Source of the DNA: Suillus spraguei
Taxonomy: Eukaryota; Basidiomycota; Agaricomycetes; Boletales; Suillaceae
Assembly: GCA_016800925.1 (NCBI GenBank)
Contig: JABCPU010000275.1
Span: 26,556-90,555 of the forward strand
Reading direction: 5' to 3'
DNA: 64,000 bases
This document shows, in pieces, positions 1 through 11,888 of this stretch. The notes beneath the pieces were generated by a model that saw nothing but the letters and a program-made list of their open reading frames with translations, had not been told where the DNA came from and did not search any database. Position numbers and translations under genes: made by a program. Within the stretch, counting starts at the first letter, position 1, and each line of letters starts with the position of its first letter.

Positions 1-291
1 TTCTGGAAGATAAGTGATAGTGGGTAGCGCTATGGTTGAGCAAGAACTAAGGACACTTGAAGGCTTTTTACAGCGTCCTTTATACAAATATTGAGTAGGG
101 TCCTTAGGGTTTGGCACTGATTGACCTGTCAAGAAAGTTTGACAGGTTTGGTAATTAAACCCTTTTAGGAGGTAATTGAAATGTAACGTCCCTTATTAAT
201 GCCACTAGGGTATTTTAACTTTTAAGGTATACTTCATAATATCTTCTGCCGAAATTAAGATTCAGTTATCTTTTTAAGTTTGGGAGCCTTT

Positions 292-540
292 TTATTCAAT
301 TATTTGATCCTCCGCACGCAGCAACCAACGGAATAAAATGTAACATGTAGTACAGTGCCTCCTTACAAGCCGTTTGTATCCTAAGTCCCATAGTGTGATT
401 ATAGTCAGTAAGTAATCTGAAAACAAATGTAAATGAGAACAACGTATATGGTGTATGAATAAAGCTAGACAAGCAGCTTGGGTTTCTTGCAACAAGCGTT
501 CTTCTGCCGAAATGTGATCCATCGGTAAAACCTTTCTCAA
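292..540 (-). CDS. small ORF in the 3' tail of element G1
   Basis: An 82-codon frame lies downstream of the integrase tail of element G1. It has a few Cys/His pairs but no motif I recognise. It may be 3' untranslated sequence of the element that happens to be open. Positions 1-291, to its left, hold AT-rich sequence and a short inverted pair around the CTGTCAAG/CTTGACAG type motif near 125-150, with no gene seen. Confidence 0.2.
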   Translation of the reverse strand: MRKVLPMDHISAEERLLQETQAACLALFIHHIRCSHLHLFSDYLLTIITLWDLGYKRLVRRHCTTCYILFRWLLRAEDQIIE

Positions 541-553
541 GATAACAAATTTT

Positions 554-931
554 CTAGTCTAGTGGGAATGTTACCCAGGATTGTATCTCCGCTTTTTCGA
601 TCTCTTTGAGACGTGCTTCTATGTTCTGGGCCTGTCGCTCTAAGGTAGCACAGACCGAGCAAGTCCAATTAGGCTGGTTAGGGAGTGTATTCTGTTCTTC
701 TGTATTCAGAGGATCTGTTAGGTATGCATTTCCAGGTTCCAAGAGAATGTTCTGGTCAATTCCTGGAGTATGTTTGTCTAGTACATGTCCTACCCAGTTG
801 GCAGTAATGTGGAGTAGGTTATTACGAGCTTGCCGTCGCCGAATCTTAAACTGTTGTGGGGAATCACTAGTTTCACTATTCGGGGTCTCCATAGGGATCT
901 GATACAAGGTTTTCTTCTTCAGCTTCTTCAA
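554..931 (-). CDS. C-terminal tail ORF of G1 polyprotein
   Basis: This 125-codon frame overlaps the end of the integrase frame by about 55 bases in another frame. It is basic at the start (Lys-rich) and holds a Cys-x2-Cys pair (WTCSVC) near residue 93, followed by a helical, Glu/Lys-rich end. Its place directly after the integrase suggests it is the true C-terminal part of the pol polyprotein separated by a frameshift, or a small accessory ORF. No function can be assigned from the sequence alone. Confidence 0.4.
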   Translation of the reverse strand: MKKLKKKTLYQIPMETPNSETSDSPQQFKIRRRQARNNLLHITANWVGHVLDKHTPGIDQNILLEPGNAYLTDPLNTEEQNTLPNQPNWTCSVCATLERQAQNIEARLKEIEKAEIQSWVTFPLD

Positions 932-1772
932 TTCCCTGGGAAAGTGCTTGAAATTGCTGGGAGTTTCTGGTTATATAGGGCAGGAGTCTGAAGGCCGCTA
1001 TTCCGCGTCGGGATATTGTACCATCCATTTCACTCAATACATATGACCCTCCCTGAGTTCTCCGCTCCACTATATATGGGCCAAGATAGCGGGGCTTGGT
1101 CTTTCGATTTAGTTCTTTCTCTATTCGGGTATTTCGTACTAGAACTAAATCACCTGAATGGTATACTTCTTGCCTTAATCGTTTAGCATATCTTTTCTCA
1201 AATTGTTCTTTGGATTTACACCGAGCCATTTTCAATGCTTCTGCTGCTTGCTCCAAATCTTCAGGGCGTCTTTCCAGCTGGCGTATTCGTAGTGCTAACA
1301 GATCTGCTGAGGTCATTTCACTCATGAAACCATCTACCATGAATGTTGCTTCTGCCAAGTCAAATGGCAATACGGGATGTACTCCATGAATTAGGAAGAA
1401 TGCTGAGAATCCTGTTACCCGACTAGTGGTAACTCGGTCTGCAAATAAGGTTTGAGGGATCTTCTGAGGCCATTGCGTAAGATTATCACCACATGATTTG
1501 ACTAGTGCTTCTCGCAATGTGAAATGTCCTCTTTCAACTACTCCATTAGCCTGGGAATTATAGGGCGAGATTGTGACATGTGGGATGTTTACTTTGTCCA
1601 TAAGTGCCGAAAATGCACCTTGTACTTCTGGCCCATTATCAGTGGTTACCTGCCCTATGGCTCCATATCTGCAATATAGATCTTCCCAAAAAAACTTGCT
1701 GAGAGTCTTGGCAGTGGGTGCTCTTAAGGCTCGTCCTTCTACGTAGCGGGACAGGTCATCTCTCGCTAACAC
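876..1772 (-). pseudogene. G1 integrase core and C-terminal domain
   Basis: The frame encodes the retroviral-type integrase core that joins element cDNA to host DNA. It starts inside the domain: the first catalytic Asp is in LARDDLSRYVEG near residue 5, the second in TTDNGPEVQG near residue 43, and the Glu in NGVVERGH near residue 79, giving a D,D-35-E layout. The rest carries the basic GPY-like region (residues 195-250, with RKTKPRYLGPY) typical of Ty3 integrases. The zinc-binding domain is in the neighbouring frame (1766-2791), so a frameshift near 1770 separates them. No chromodomain is visible after the GPY part, unlike the chromoviruses at 39-47 kb and 60-64 kb. Confidence 0.85.
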
Positions 1773-2791
1773 AATATACTTGAATCCTTGAGCCGGGGCA
1801 TATGCATGATATCAATGTAGATTTTCACAAAGATTGTGGAGGGAGTGGAGATTGTGATAGGAATATGCATTTTAGTGGTACTCCGGATTTGGCAGGGGTG
1901 ACATGACTGTACATGATGTCGTACATCTGCAAACAAGTATGGCCAGAAAAATCGGAGCCGAACTGTTTCCCATGTGGCTGCCTCACCCCTGTGTCCAAGC
2001 TCTTCATGTGCCTGATTGAGAATTGTCGCACGCTTCTCCGGATCAAATATTACCAAAAGTGGTGGTCTATCCTGCATCTTTTTATACATTCTTCCGTTCT
2101 GCACAAAGAACTTGACAGCCTTCTTCAGAAATCTCTTCTTTGCTGAGATGGTTTCGAATAAGGGTGTTTCTAGAGTGGTTAGGAACTTGAACATGTCCCT
2201 TAGATTCTTTTCCTGATGTCCTGTTCCAATGAATACTGCCTGAGAAGATACCTTCCTTCCTGGTGCCAAGACCATGGTATTAAGACAAGCCTGGGATGTA
2301 CTACCATATAAGGCTAATTCATCTAACCATGTATCATCTTGAGGATCAATACTTTCTCCTTCTCCTAAACCTCTTCTGGACAATGCGTCAGGTCCCTTGA
2401 ATTTAGTGGCAGGTACGTGAATGAGTGTGAAATCGAAGAGCAGGATTCCTTGGATCCACCGGTTAATAGCTGCATTTGGCTGAAGATCAGGCTCATTTAA
2501 CATCCCTTTGATATATTTGGCATCTACTTCCACATGGAGAACTTTCACACCAATGATGTAAAGGCGGAAATGACGGAGTGCTCGGTAAAGTCCATACAGT
2601 TCTAACTTCGGTTGCGAATATCGGGATTCCACCTCATTGAAGGGTAATGACCCATATCTTGCAGGTCGCTTACGTCCTTGTTCATCCTCTTGAATAAGAT
2701 AATCCCAGCTGCATATAGCTTGAGTCCACTGATAAGGTAACTGGGCGATCTGAGGTATAGTCAATTGATCTGAGAGCTGGTGCTGAAGCAA
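1766..2791 (-). pseudogene. G1 RNase H and integrase zinc-binding domain
   Basis: This 341-residue frame holds the RNase H-like end of the RT polyprotein (residues 20-150) with the Gypsy connection block ending PDALSRR near residue 136. After a linker comes the integrase zinc-binding domain: His-Glu-Glu-Leu-Gly-His near residue 270 and Cys-His-Pro-Cys near residue 312. RNase H degrades the RNA strand after reverse transcription; the zinc domain folds integrase. The frame begins after the RT thumb and ends where the integrase core changes frame, so it is a fragment of a broken polyprotein rather than a gene of its own. Confidence 0.85.
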
Positions 2792-4290
2792 CTAGCTTTT
2801 TTAATGTTTCAAAAGCTTCTTTCCTTCTTTCATCCCAGACAAATTCAATGTCTTCCTCCACAACTCACTCAGGGGTCTGGCTAGTGTGGAGTATCCTGGA
2901 ATCCATATGCGAACAGTGCACATAATCCTAGAAATGCTCTAGCTTCCTTTGGAGTTTTTAGATCAGGCCAATTAAGGATCTTGTCTACCTTTGTTTTATC
3001 AGGGATCCTCCCTTCAGGGGTACATGTTTGTCCAACAATCAGTACTTGAGGAAGGCATAGCTGAATTTTGAGGGCTGAGAATGTGGCACCGGCCTCCTTG
3101 ATACGATGCATAATTCGTTGAACATCTAGAGCATGAAGCCAAATAAATTTGCGAATGCCTGGATTCTCAGGCAGGACTTCAGGTTGACCATGCTCATCAG
3201 GAAATATGCTTGTAGGTCTTTGATAGGGAGGTCATCTATGAAGATGTTGGCTTTTTTCAGGAATTTCTTCTTTGAGCACAAAAGTCATACAGTTCTGAAA
3301 TTCAGCAGGAGAGTTGGTGAATCCAGTGGGGAGTGAAGTGATACGAAGCAGTCCCAGGGGTGTCAAGAATGCAGTAAGATCTCTGCTTTGTGGGTGCAAT
3401 TTCCTGGCATCAATCCCAAAATAAATCGAACACAGTGTAACACTGGGCTCCTGCAAATGGCTCCACAAAATCATCAAGAATAGGAGGTAGACCTGCATCA
3501 TGAATAGTGACCTTGTTGAGTGGCTGAAGGTCATGAACTATCCTCAGCTTTCCATTCTTCTTGACTACACAGAACCATCGTGATCGGTATGCGGATTGAC
3601 TTGGTTCATAAACTCCTGCCTCTATCTTTAATTTCAATACTCTATGACCTTGCTTCGTATTCCTGGAGGAATTGGAATGTTCTTATATTCCCATGGGATA
3701 TGTGGGATGGTAGGAATAATGTATGGGGAAAAGTATGATTCCTTCAGAGTACCCCTATCTGTATCTTCAAAAGCTAATGCATCCTGGTGTAACCACATAA
3801 TGTGTCGAAATAGTTTCTCCTCTTCTGGTCGTAAGAATCCTGTGGAATTGATCTTGAGAGCTTCCAATCGTTCTGCAGTGAGTTTCTTGGTGGGAATCAC
3901 TTCTGGAGGATTTGGAGATAGGGGTATAAGGGTGGCTAAGGGGTCAGTCGGGATTTGCCGAACTACTTGAGCTTCTTGGGGGAACACTCCAGGAACAGGC
4001 CGTACCTTCTTATCTACTCGTTTATACATGGTAAGTGAGCTAGCATCACCTGGGCGGTCCAGATCATTGTCCAAATCATCGTCAGGGATCCAAAATAGCC
4101 CATCACTCTCTTGGTCTTCTAGGGTCATTGTCCATATGGAGTCTCCAGGCTCGAAGTGTTCTGTGATACTCCCAATCCATATGGTTACCTCTTCCTCCTT
4201 ATTTTGTCCTCCTGATTCACAATTTATAGGGGTATCACTGGCTCGCACATATAATCCAGAACTCGTAGTCTCCTTTGCCATTTGCTGCAT
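2792..4290 (-). pseudogene. G1 reverse transcriptase, frameshifted
   Basis: The RT domain is spread over at least four frames: 3634-4290 (N-terminal extension with the Agaricomycete Gypsy block around PHIPWEYKNIPIPPGI), 3410-3637 (YRSRWFCVVKKNGKLR and HDLQPLNKVT fingers), 3232-3534 (SLPTGFTNSPAEFQ), and 2881-3111 (thumb and connection, FLGLCALF). The catalytic box reads Phe-Ile-Asp-Asp at about 3227-3238 in place of the commoner Tyr-x-Asp-Asp. Each break is a small indel. The part 4100-4290 is a linker rich in acidic residues. RT copies element RNA into DNA in virus-like particles. The copy is dead as it stands. Confidence 0.85.
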
Positions 4291-4320
4291 TCTTGTGGAG
4301 TTCAGTTCCTCGGACCGGGT

Positions 4321-5129
4321 ATAGGCTGTTGGGTTGGCAATGTATTATATAGGTCTACCCTGATTCTTTCTCACACAACTAGACTAGAATGAATGTCGTA
4401 ATACTCCGTAATAATCTTGGGTCTTGTGGACTACTACCGCTGATCTTAGTTTGGTTTCTGCTTAGGTATATGTATTTCACCAGTAAATTTATACTAGTTT
4501 ATGTATACTACCCTAAGGCTGGCAGGCAAGGTGGTTCGTGTTTTGCTTGACAGGTTTGTGAACTATCTAAGCTTTCGAGCTTCTTTGGCTGAAGGATAGG
4601 CTTTGTTGAATTAGATGAACATGTGGCATAGGATAATTCATAGGGTCTAGTTGTTCAACCAATAGGTTCATAACTTATAGAGTTCTTAAGGCTTTTTAAC
4701 ACTCTTGTTTTGCTTAAGACTTATGTTTTGTTTCATGTGTTAGCTGCGCGAAGCTTTTGACTAAAAAAAAGGGGGGTGTGTTCGCGTGATTCTTGATGCT
4801 AAATCGGTCGAGATTCTTAAGGGTCCAATTGTATACAGCCAAAAATAGACTCATCGCACAAACTTTCGACGACAAGTAGTTATACATTTCGTACACATAC
4901 GTAGTAGGTACCATAGGCACAGGAACAGACAGTAGACAGCATCAGACATATGTCAGTAAGTACAAGCAGACAGGCGGATACAAACAGTCACATGGACAAG
5001 CAGGCGACAGGAACAAGCAGACCCGCTATAGTAGAATGTAACAAAAAAAAAGCATAAGCACACGACAATACAAATATACTAGTACATAAACACTACTGCT
5101 GTCCAAAGACTCGAGATGCTCTCCAGTAT
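4321..5129. other. spacer inside element G1
   Basis: About 800 bases between the extra domain and the RT frame. It is AT-rich with a run of A8G6 at about 4764-4778 and no convincing coding frame; the one small open frame (4714-4920, minus) shows no motif. It may be an untranslated spacer of the element or a decayed insertion. Confidence 0.5.
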
Positions 5130-6124
5130 CTATTCTAAGAAGTAAGGGCCGTTGCGTTCAAAACGAGGAGAGGAACGCTCGTACTTGGACTCTGTTACTG
5201 ACAAGACATGGTTCATGCTTGTGGAAGCTTCCACGCCCGTCCCGTGAAGATCGTCGAGTAAGTAGTGCTGGAGTAAGGTGTGAACGACGTCCTCGTCAGG
5301 GAGGAAGCTTTGGAGTAAGTCGTCAATAGAGTCTGCGAGAGTGAAATGCCCAAAGAACCTAAAAAATCCTGCAGCTGTGCGCAAAAACGCGACCTCCTCG
5401 AGAGTGAAGAGTGGGTTAGCAGAGGGCATAGCTGCATGAAGAAAGTAGCGCGAGTGACGGTTGCTGGGATGCAGCACACACCATCCACAATGATGAGGAT
5501 CATCTGATCCTGCATGCTCTCCTGGGACTGTACTGGAGTAAGGGTGCCATGGGTGAGCTGAAGGATGGTGCGTGCGGCGGAGCGCATAGTCTTGAGTTCC
5601 TCGATGCGACGGTAGAGGCGGCTCCTGCCTCGTGGGACGTGTGCCTCGTAAGTCGAGGTGTCGTAGTGATAGATGCAGCTAGGGCGGGTAGTGTAAAACG
5701 CCGCGTGCTCAAGCCCGAGCTCGCGGACGGCATGAGACGCCATGATACCGGTTAGGAATTTGCAGAGGGAGGTAAGACGCTGGGAGGAGATAGGGTCGTA
5801 GTGGCCGTGGAAGGGGAGACGCTGGTAGGTCTGGTCGCTGTAAGAGAGGCCGAATGGGACAGGCGCGAGTCGGTCGAAGATGTCGTTGTCTGGGTCGGGC
5901 TCCTCAAGCGCCTCAGCATCTTGAGTAAAGGTAAGGGAAGAGACGAGCTGGGGAATATATTTACGCGACCACGGGTCAGAGATATCCTCTGCGAGCTTCT
6001 TGATGTGCATGAGGGTGGCACGAGGAGCAAGCTTGGTGGATACGGGCTGCGCAGAGGGCAGGAAGACGGCGTCCTCCTCTTCGTCGGCACAGGACGAGGA
6101 AGAGTTACTGCAGTCAAGGAACAA
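5130..6124 (-). pseudogene. G1 conserved extra domain between protease and RT
   Basis: Two frames make up one coding block: 6124 down to about 5480, then 5477-5130, so there is a frameshift near 5470. The block is acidic and helical, with runs such as PSAQPVSTKLAPRATL near its start and a Leu-rich, Asp-rich end ([18 protein letters not shown]). It joins upstream, through another frameshift near 6150, to the tail of the gag-protease frame. As far as I know, a region of this kind recurs in Agaricomycete Gypsy elements between protease and RT and has no known function. It is not a host gene by its position. Confidence in the coding nature is good, in any role nil. Confidence 0.6.
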
Positions 6125-9100
6125 GTCGTCGTCCGAGAGTTCCTCCTCTGGACCGTTGAGCTCGACTTTGTGTGCCCAAACGCAGCGGCGCTTTTATTGA
6201 GGGCAACGAGCCATGTCTTGACAACAAGGGCTTGGTGGAAGAGCGTGGCTTCAGAGGCGACCTTCGCCTCTGAAGCCTTGGGCGTCCTGGGCGGCGTAGG
6301 TAGAGACACTGTAGTAGATACCTCCTTCCTCTTCATACTCTCTTCTACACCCATACTCTCTTTTACTTCTCTCTCCAGGGACCGGCGGGATGCTGTCTCG
6401 TCCTTGAAGTCCTTAAGGTCGTCGGGGGTAAGAGGCAATATCTTGGGCGCAAGGGCACTTGATGGATCTGCGGCCGGAAATGAAGCGCCGTTCCCGAGGG
6501 TGTTTGCTCCCGGGAACTCTAAGATGTCGGCAGGCGCCATGTGGGCGAGGCCGTTGAAGTCGATAGTGGGTAGGAGGGTAGAGCCAAGGCCCATAGAGCG
6601 CTTGACTGCTGCGTCGTAGGCTTTGAAGAACGGGCCAGGCGTGAGTCGCTTGGCGAAGGCAAGGGGAGTAGGTGATTGAATTTGTCTTGCGTCGATCGGA
6701 AGCTCGAAGGCAGGTATAAGTACGTTGCCGCTTTGAGATATTACATCTTGAGCGGCGAAATTTGCATGTACTACTATATTTGGAACGTAATCTACGATGT
6801 GCCTGGCTTCGTTCCTAATTTTAGAAAACTGCGAGGCGTTCAATGCTAAGTAATCAGCCTCGTGATTTCCATTAATGGAATGTGTAAACTGCACGTTGGC
6901 CGTGTGCCGAAAGGAGTGATGCCCGGGGTGGACCATCGGTTGCTTAGCGTTAGATCCGGCGTACTCGATCATAGCTGGATTGGGCTGGAAGAGTGTAATA
7001 GAACGGATGGGAGACATGATGGGCCGAGTTCTGGTAGGTCCCTTGAATATTGTAGTTTCTTTTATAGCTCTTGTAACTACACTTTCCTTTAACGTTTTTA
7101 TTAACTGTAAGGCCTCTATTGCTTCAATGCTACCTATAGTTCTGCGTGATATGTCTACCAATTTCCTCTGTGGGTTGTACTTGCGCAGCTGAGATTCTCC
7201 GTCAGTATCTGATGCTTCTATTACCCCCGTAATGAGGTAAGTACTATTTTTAGAATTCATTTGGTGTGCTGCGCTGTTGCCGGCGATACCCGCACATGTA
7301 ATACTCCAGCCTTTCGCACCGTTGTCCCGCTTCTTTCCGTATTTGGAAGGAACCACTAACACTTCGGATATATCGTCGTTAGTAGGACTATTTCCGAATT
7401 CGAGCCATGTGCCTGTAGGGCGCTCGTGTATAGATACTGTATTGTGAGTTTGCCAAGGCCTTCCCAATAAAATATCAAATGGGACCGAGTCCCCTACATA
7501 TATGTCGGCTACTGTAAGTACTGAGCCTATTTTTACGGGTACCTGAGAAACCAGACCCTTAAGATGTCCTGTACCGCCATTTGCATCATGTAGTACTAAA
7601 GTTTTACTCCTATTGATCGGGAGCTTAATGAATTTCTCATACATGTGCTCTGATACTATATTTAGCTGACTGCTGGTATCAATTACCGCTTTAAGACTGT
7701 TCCCGTGAATTTTGATTGGTAATTCTATTAACGCACCTTTTGATGGTGATTCGGAACTTCCCATCACGTTAAATCCTTCCGCTGTATTCTCACTCCCTTC
7801 GTTCGGGTCAAATACTAGGTGAGTTTCCTTTCTTGTCATTGTTTTGGGTCTGATCGACTCGGCCAACAGCCCTGACAACTCCTTAGATACGCCCAAGATC
7901 TCTCCCGCAGTAAGTTCTACAGGTACGTTTAGTATTCGGCTTAGTACTAATTTAGCATTGATTCCATCAGCTAATTCTGATCTTCGGATACCCGATCGAG
8001 TATCGATCGTTTGATCCGCCTGCTTCTGAGGCATTTCCCTCCCCTTCGGTATGTCCTTTTGATTCTTCTTGTCCTGCCTTCGTCCCTGCTCCCTGACCTT
8101 TACTTTTTCCATAGGTTCGTCTTCCATGACGATGTCGTCGTCCTGTCCATCATACCGCGCCTGCTCATCAGCAGGTTGTATGGTTGACGCATTGTCTCGC
8201 GCCTTTCCCTTTTTCGGTTCGTCCCTTCTTTCTTTTCCTTCTCGCGTCTTACCTTCTTGTTCTGGAGCTCTCATTGCTCCTAGAGGTATGTTCCATTGTT
8301 CTTCCCTGGGGTTTCCCTGGGGTATACTTACTGATTCAGACTTTTTCTTAGGTTCTACTACTTTAACTTCTCGTGCCTCGGGCACTGGTGCTTTCGACTG
8401 CGCCGGCTTCTCGACCGTCAGACCCTCTACTGGTTTTGCAGGGTGCTGTCTGCCCACAGGTCCGTACATCCTATCTCCTCTTAATTCGTAACGCTGACGC
8501 TGTTCTTTCTTTAGTTCTTCTCTCACGTCTCGCCCTTTCGAAGGGTAGACTCCATCAAACACTTCGTTTCTCCTTCGCGTTCCTTCCTTCGGAGTCCTAT
8601 AGACTGGGTAAGTCTTTACTTCTTCTTCACTTTCTTCATTACTCATGTATCCTAATGCCCAACAGTTTTCACGCTCTTCCTCCTCTTCACTCGCATTCTC
8701 TACCTCCGCCCATGTAATAAAGTGAGTGGATGCTGATTCCTTCCAGTTTTCGTATGCTGTCGCTAATGATTCTGTCCCCCATCGCCTTAGGGGTGCTCCG
8801 TTTGGCAACATGATCCTTCCATTATCCGACTTCCTCAAGGCTCCTTCTGTAAGTAGTTTCCCTATCACTGGACATCCTACTAACCCATGCCCTATCTCTC
8901 CACAGCCAAAGCATGCAGATGAGTTAGTGGGGTAGTTAGTAGAGTAGCTAGTATTAGGATTAGTATTTCGGTTGTTAGCACTTTGGTACCTATTATTAGC
9001 ACTACTCCCAATGTTATTCACTCCAAAACCATTGTTCCTTGGTGTGAATCTGGCACTAGGAAATCTAGAATCTCGTATTCCCATTTCTTGTTCTCTCTTC

Positions 9101-9501
9101 TTTCTTTCTAATGGGCTTTCAATGATATCCTTTACTGCTGGATCAAGAGTGATTGCTTTGTAGTACAGGGTGCTATAATTAGCATCACCTATCCTCATCC
9201 TTCCAAGTTGCTGAATTAGATTCTCAACTTCCTCATGGGAAGTTGACTTGGCACGTTGCCTTTGCACTGCTTTGCGAGTTTTGACAATAGGAGTTTCATC
9301 TTCCTCAGAGCTGGAATCTTCAAAGCGAGTCTTACGGACGATGGGCTTGCTCACAGATGAGTGCTTTTTGTGCTTTGCTCTCTTTGAAGATTTCGCTTTC
9401 TTCCAGTGCTCCTCCTCTGAGTCTGTACTTGATTCTGATTCTGAGTCAGTGTCACTATTTGAATTTTCACTATCTGAATCTTCAGTATCTGAGTATACCA
9501 A
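5752..9501 (-). pseudogene. G1 gag C-terminal part, zinc knuckle and protease
   Basis: This 1249-codon frame starts with a Ser/Asp-rich acidic run, then a CCHC zinc knuckle (CFGCGEIGHGLVGC, about residues 198-211) for RNA packaging. A long Lys/Glu-rich charged stretch follows (residues 280-480). A retropepsin-like fold sits at about residues 590-690, with the active-site turn Asp-Thr-Ser-Ser near residue 606 and the flap-end block FDILLGRPWQ near residue 675; the usual turn is Asp-Thr/Ser-Gly. Beyond about residue 1120 the frame turns into Pro/Ser/Thr low-complexity text, because the true frame shifts to that of 5213-6124. It is in the same frame as 9520-10191, separated by one TGA. Confidence 0.8.
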
Positions 9502-9519
9502 ATCAGTATCGAAGCGATC

Positions 9520-10191
9520 TCATTGCAAAATTTTCTCTGCAGCCTGTGACACTTCTTCAAAAGGGAAAGGAGTGGTCATACCCCTCAAGGGTGTAGGTGC
9601 CATTAATCGTGTTTCAATTTTGGCACGTAATGCCTTGGGAATCCCTTTCCAAAAATAGGTGGCATGGTCATTGCTCGAAATCTTATTTTTAGCAAGCAGC
9701 CACCCTCCTATGGCAACAAATTCTCGTGTATACTTCTTCCACTCTGACAATGTTCGTATAGAGGCAGTGCGGTGTTTGTTGACAAAGCTAACCAGGCTGC
9801 GAACTTTGTACCTCTTGGCATCTTTGTCTGCATCAAAGAAGCTGAGAAAGTCTGCCTTCAATCCAGCCCAATCATTGTTTCTATAGTGTGGCAATATTTC
9901 TATGAGTCGAGTGATACGTGATGAACAATACAGGGTAACATTCTCGCATTTTTCCCGATCGGTGGCTATCTGGTACTGGGTACATAATGTCTCATAGTGA
10001 CGAAGAAATCTCTTGACTTGGTTATACTTACCCTTGAACTTCTCAGGGGCATGCTTCCCTCCTGGCAAAGGTAAGATAAGAGGTATTTGGTAAGGTTGCA
10101 CTACTTGCACAGGAGCAACTGGAGGATTTGCAGGAGCGGCTTGTTGAATTTGAGCAGCTACAGCTGCACCTGGGTTTGCTGTTGGATTCAT
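9520..10191 (-). pseudogene. G1 gag N-terminal domain (capsid)
   Basis: This frame opens with an Ala/Pro/Gln-rich stretch of about 45 residues, then a helical capsid-like region containing the block GKHAPEKFKGKYNQVKRFLR, typical of fungal Ty3 gag. The Met at 10191 is the first in the frame and lies about 100 bases downstream of the primer-binding site, which fits a gag start. The frame stops at TGA (9520-9522), and reading simply continues in the same frame to 9501 and beyond. Either this is a nonsense mutation or a stop that is read through; the many frameshifts downstream favour mutation. Confidence 0.8.
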
Positions 10192-10291
10192 GATGACAAT
10201 AGATAGGGGCTATGATTTAGTGAAAGTGTGTGGGTCAACAACAATAAGACTGGTCTGAATGTGCTTGAGGAGCGTAAAAAAATAAACCACG

Positions 10292-10309
10292 CCCTCGCGG
10301 TGGGCTCCA
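10292..10309 (-). other. G1 primer-binding site
   Basis: Read on the minus strand the site is TGGAGCCCACCGCGAGGG, starting 4 nt after the LTR end. The leading TGG pairs with the CCA tail of a tRNA, the classic Gypsy arrangement. The priming tRNA was not identified. The remaining bases up to the gag start (10191) form the leader. Confidence 0.6.
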
Positions 10310-10313
10310 ATAA

Positions 10314-11723
10314 TGTCTTCTTAGATAGATGATCTATAGATAAAGACCTATAAAACCAAATATCTCCACGGTCAGTGATTCAGACAAATACCAATGACTG
10401 ATAACGTGGTTGTACGTGGGTGGCTGTTTATGTTCCCCAGGCTACGGTCAGCAAATGAGTCACTTCTGTGAGATCAGCAAACTCTTGGACAATGACAAAG
10501 ATTCTCGAAACAACTAAACTTCAAAGAAAAACACAGAAGTCAAACAAACTAAGAAACAAAGTAACTGGCCAAATTACTCTCTCCAATGGAATGCAGGTGT
10601 TTTGCAACAATTGTGCTACTGCAATTTGTGGGAAGTTACAACAATCACCTTCTCAGACAAGCAGGTAGGATCCCTGGTCAAGACTAGTCACTACTTCAGA
10701 GATCTTCTAGCTTACTATTGAACCTGCTGCCAAGGAACTCACTATGAGTATTAAGCAGATAACAGGAATGGACGTCCTTGGATTTCAATACCAAGTCCCC
10801 TTTCAATAACTAGAGTCTATCAGTCAGTGAAGACCTTAACTCAGTATCGCTACTCAGATGTGCGAGATCAAGTGTCACTGTCAACCTCTAAAGTCTCTCC
10901 CACTAAGCTACTCTGGCCTTAGATGGACTAAAGAGACAACACAAATATTAGAAACACAAGGACACTTAGCACCAACAAACTTTGAAAAAGAGAGAGAGAC
11001 CAGTGATCCAAGAAAAAGAAGAAAAGAGAAAGATTCAAAAAAAACAGAAGCAAGGAAACAGACAACAGAGAAAGAAAAACAGAGAGGAAGATGATGAAAG
11101 AAACTAGAATGAATTTGTCAAAGAAAAAAAATTTGTTGTCTTGCTGGTTGTCAGACACAGTGAGCTCAGGGTCTTGCTAGTTGTTGAGCACAGTGAGCTC
11201 AAGGTAGTGCTATCTCACAGAGTAGACTTCCAATCTTACTGTTGTTGACAATGTTCTTGACAGTGTGCTGATAGTGCTGGTCACACTTCACTCTCAGTTA
11301 TATTTCTGAGGGGGAGAAAATCTCTCTTTTTTATTGACAAAAAGGTGGGTCTTATATAGACAAAATGAATGGCTATGCTACTGTTTTCCCACATTTTTGT
11401 AGGGGTGCTGACCTACCCTATTTATTGAATATTGTCATAGTTGATTTGTAATATGCTCAAGGGTGTGAGAAGAAGTCATGTGGGATATCAATGGCTATGC
11501 ATAAATTTGAGATCAGGTGACTATTAGTGGCTATCCTAGGAGGAATATCAATTATGTAATATTTGAAGCATAAATCTGCACTTTTTTGTAGATGTATAGA
11601 AATGACGCGAGTGAATCATAATGTGTTTCATGAGTTTCTCTGCAGGGTAACTCTATGTAATTATTTTGCTGGGGTCACCTGACATCTGTGGGAATATTAT
11701 GAAGTAGTTTCTGTAGCCAAACA
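10314..11723 (-). repeat. G1 5' LTR (right edge tentative)
   Basis: On the minus strand the LTR would begin TGTTTGGCTACAG (at 11723) and end AAGAAGACA (at 10314), next to the primer site. A TATA-like TATATAAGA lies at about 11349-11357 (minus strand). Downstream there are near repeats of a GAGCTCACTGTG motif (about 11160 and 11200) and a pyrimidine-rich stretch near 10930-11120. There is no second LTR in the window to fix the outer edge, so the 11723 end is a guess from TG...CA ends. No host gene is seen in 10200-11880. Confidence 0.45.
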
Positions 11724-11888
11724 TACATAAACACACCCATGAAAAAAATGAATTAGAAATAATAAGCAAACTTTTACGAGCAAAAAGAAACTTTCGATTC
11801 TGTGTCATGGATTGATTTCTGAATAGAGGAACACTAAGCTATTATAGTCCTGGTACTATTTTTCAGCTGCAGTAGTGCTTAGTCAGCC

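Larger units (their letters stand above)
1..11723 (-). mobile_element. Ty3/Gypsy LTR retrotransposon (element G1), 3' end outside window
   Basis: One minus-strand element can be followed from a 5' LTR (10314-11723) through a primer-binding site, gag (10191 downward), CCHC knuckle, protease, a conserved extra domain, RT, RNase H, zinc-binding and core integrase regions to about 550. The order gag-PR-RT-RH-IN is that of Ty3/Gypsy elements. No second copy of the LTR was found near position 1, so the 3' LTR lies beyond the edge or is lost. The polyprotein is broken by an in-frame stop and several frameshifts, so this copy is probably inactive. Domain recognition is by motif; element boundaries at the left are unknown. 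Confidence 0.85.

Noticed and set aside
4714..4920. 68-codon minus-strand gene
   Set aside because: Short, no motif, inside the G1 spacer next to a homopolymer run.
5801..6619. Plus-strand open frame of 272 codons
   Set aside because: It lies antisense to the gag-protease frame of element G1, has no domain, and its openness follows from the GC-rich codon use of the sense strand.
8069..8717. Plus-strand open frames of 114-140 codons
   Set aside because: Antisense shadows of the charged linker in the G1 gag frame; Ser/Leu-rich text is the complement of Lys/Glu/Arg codons.
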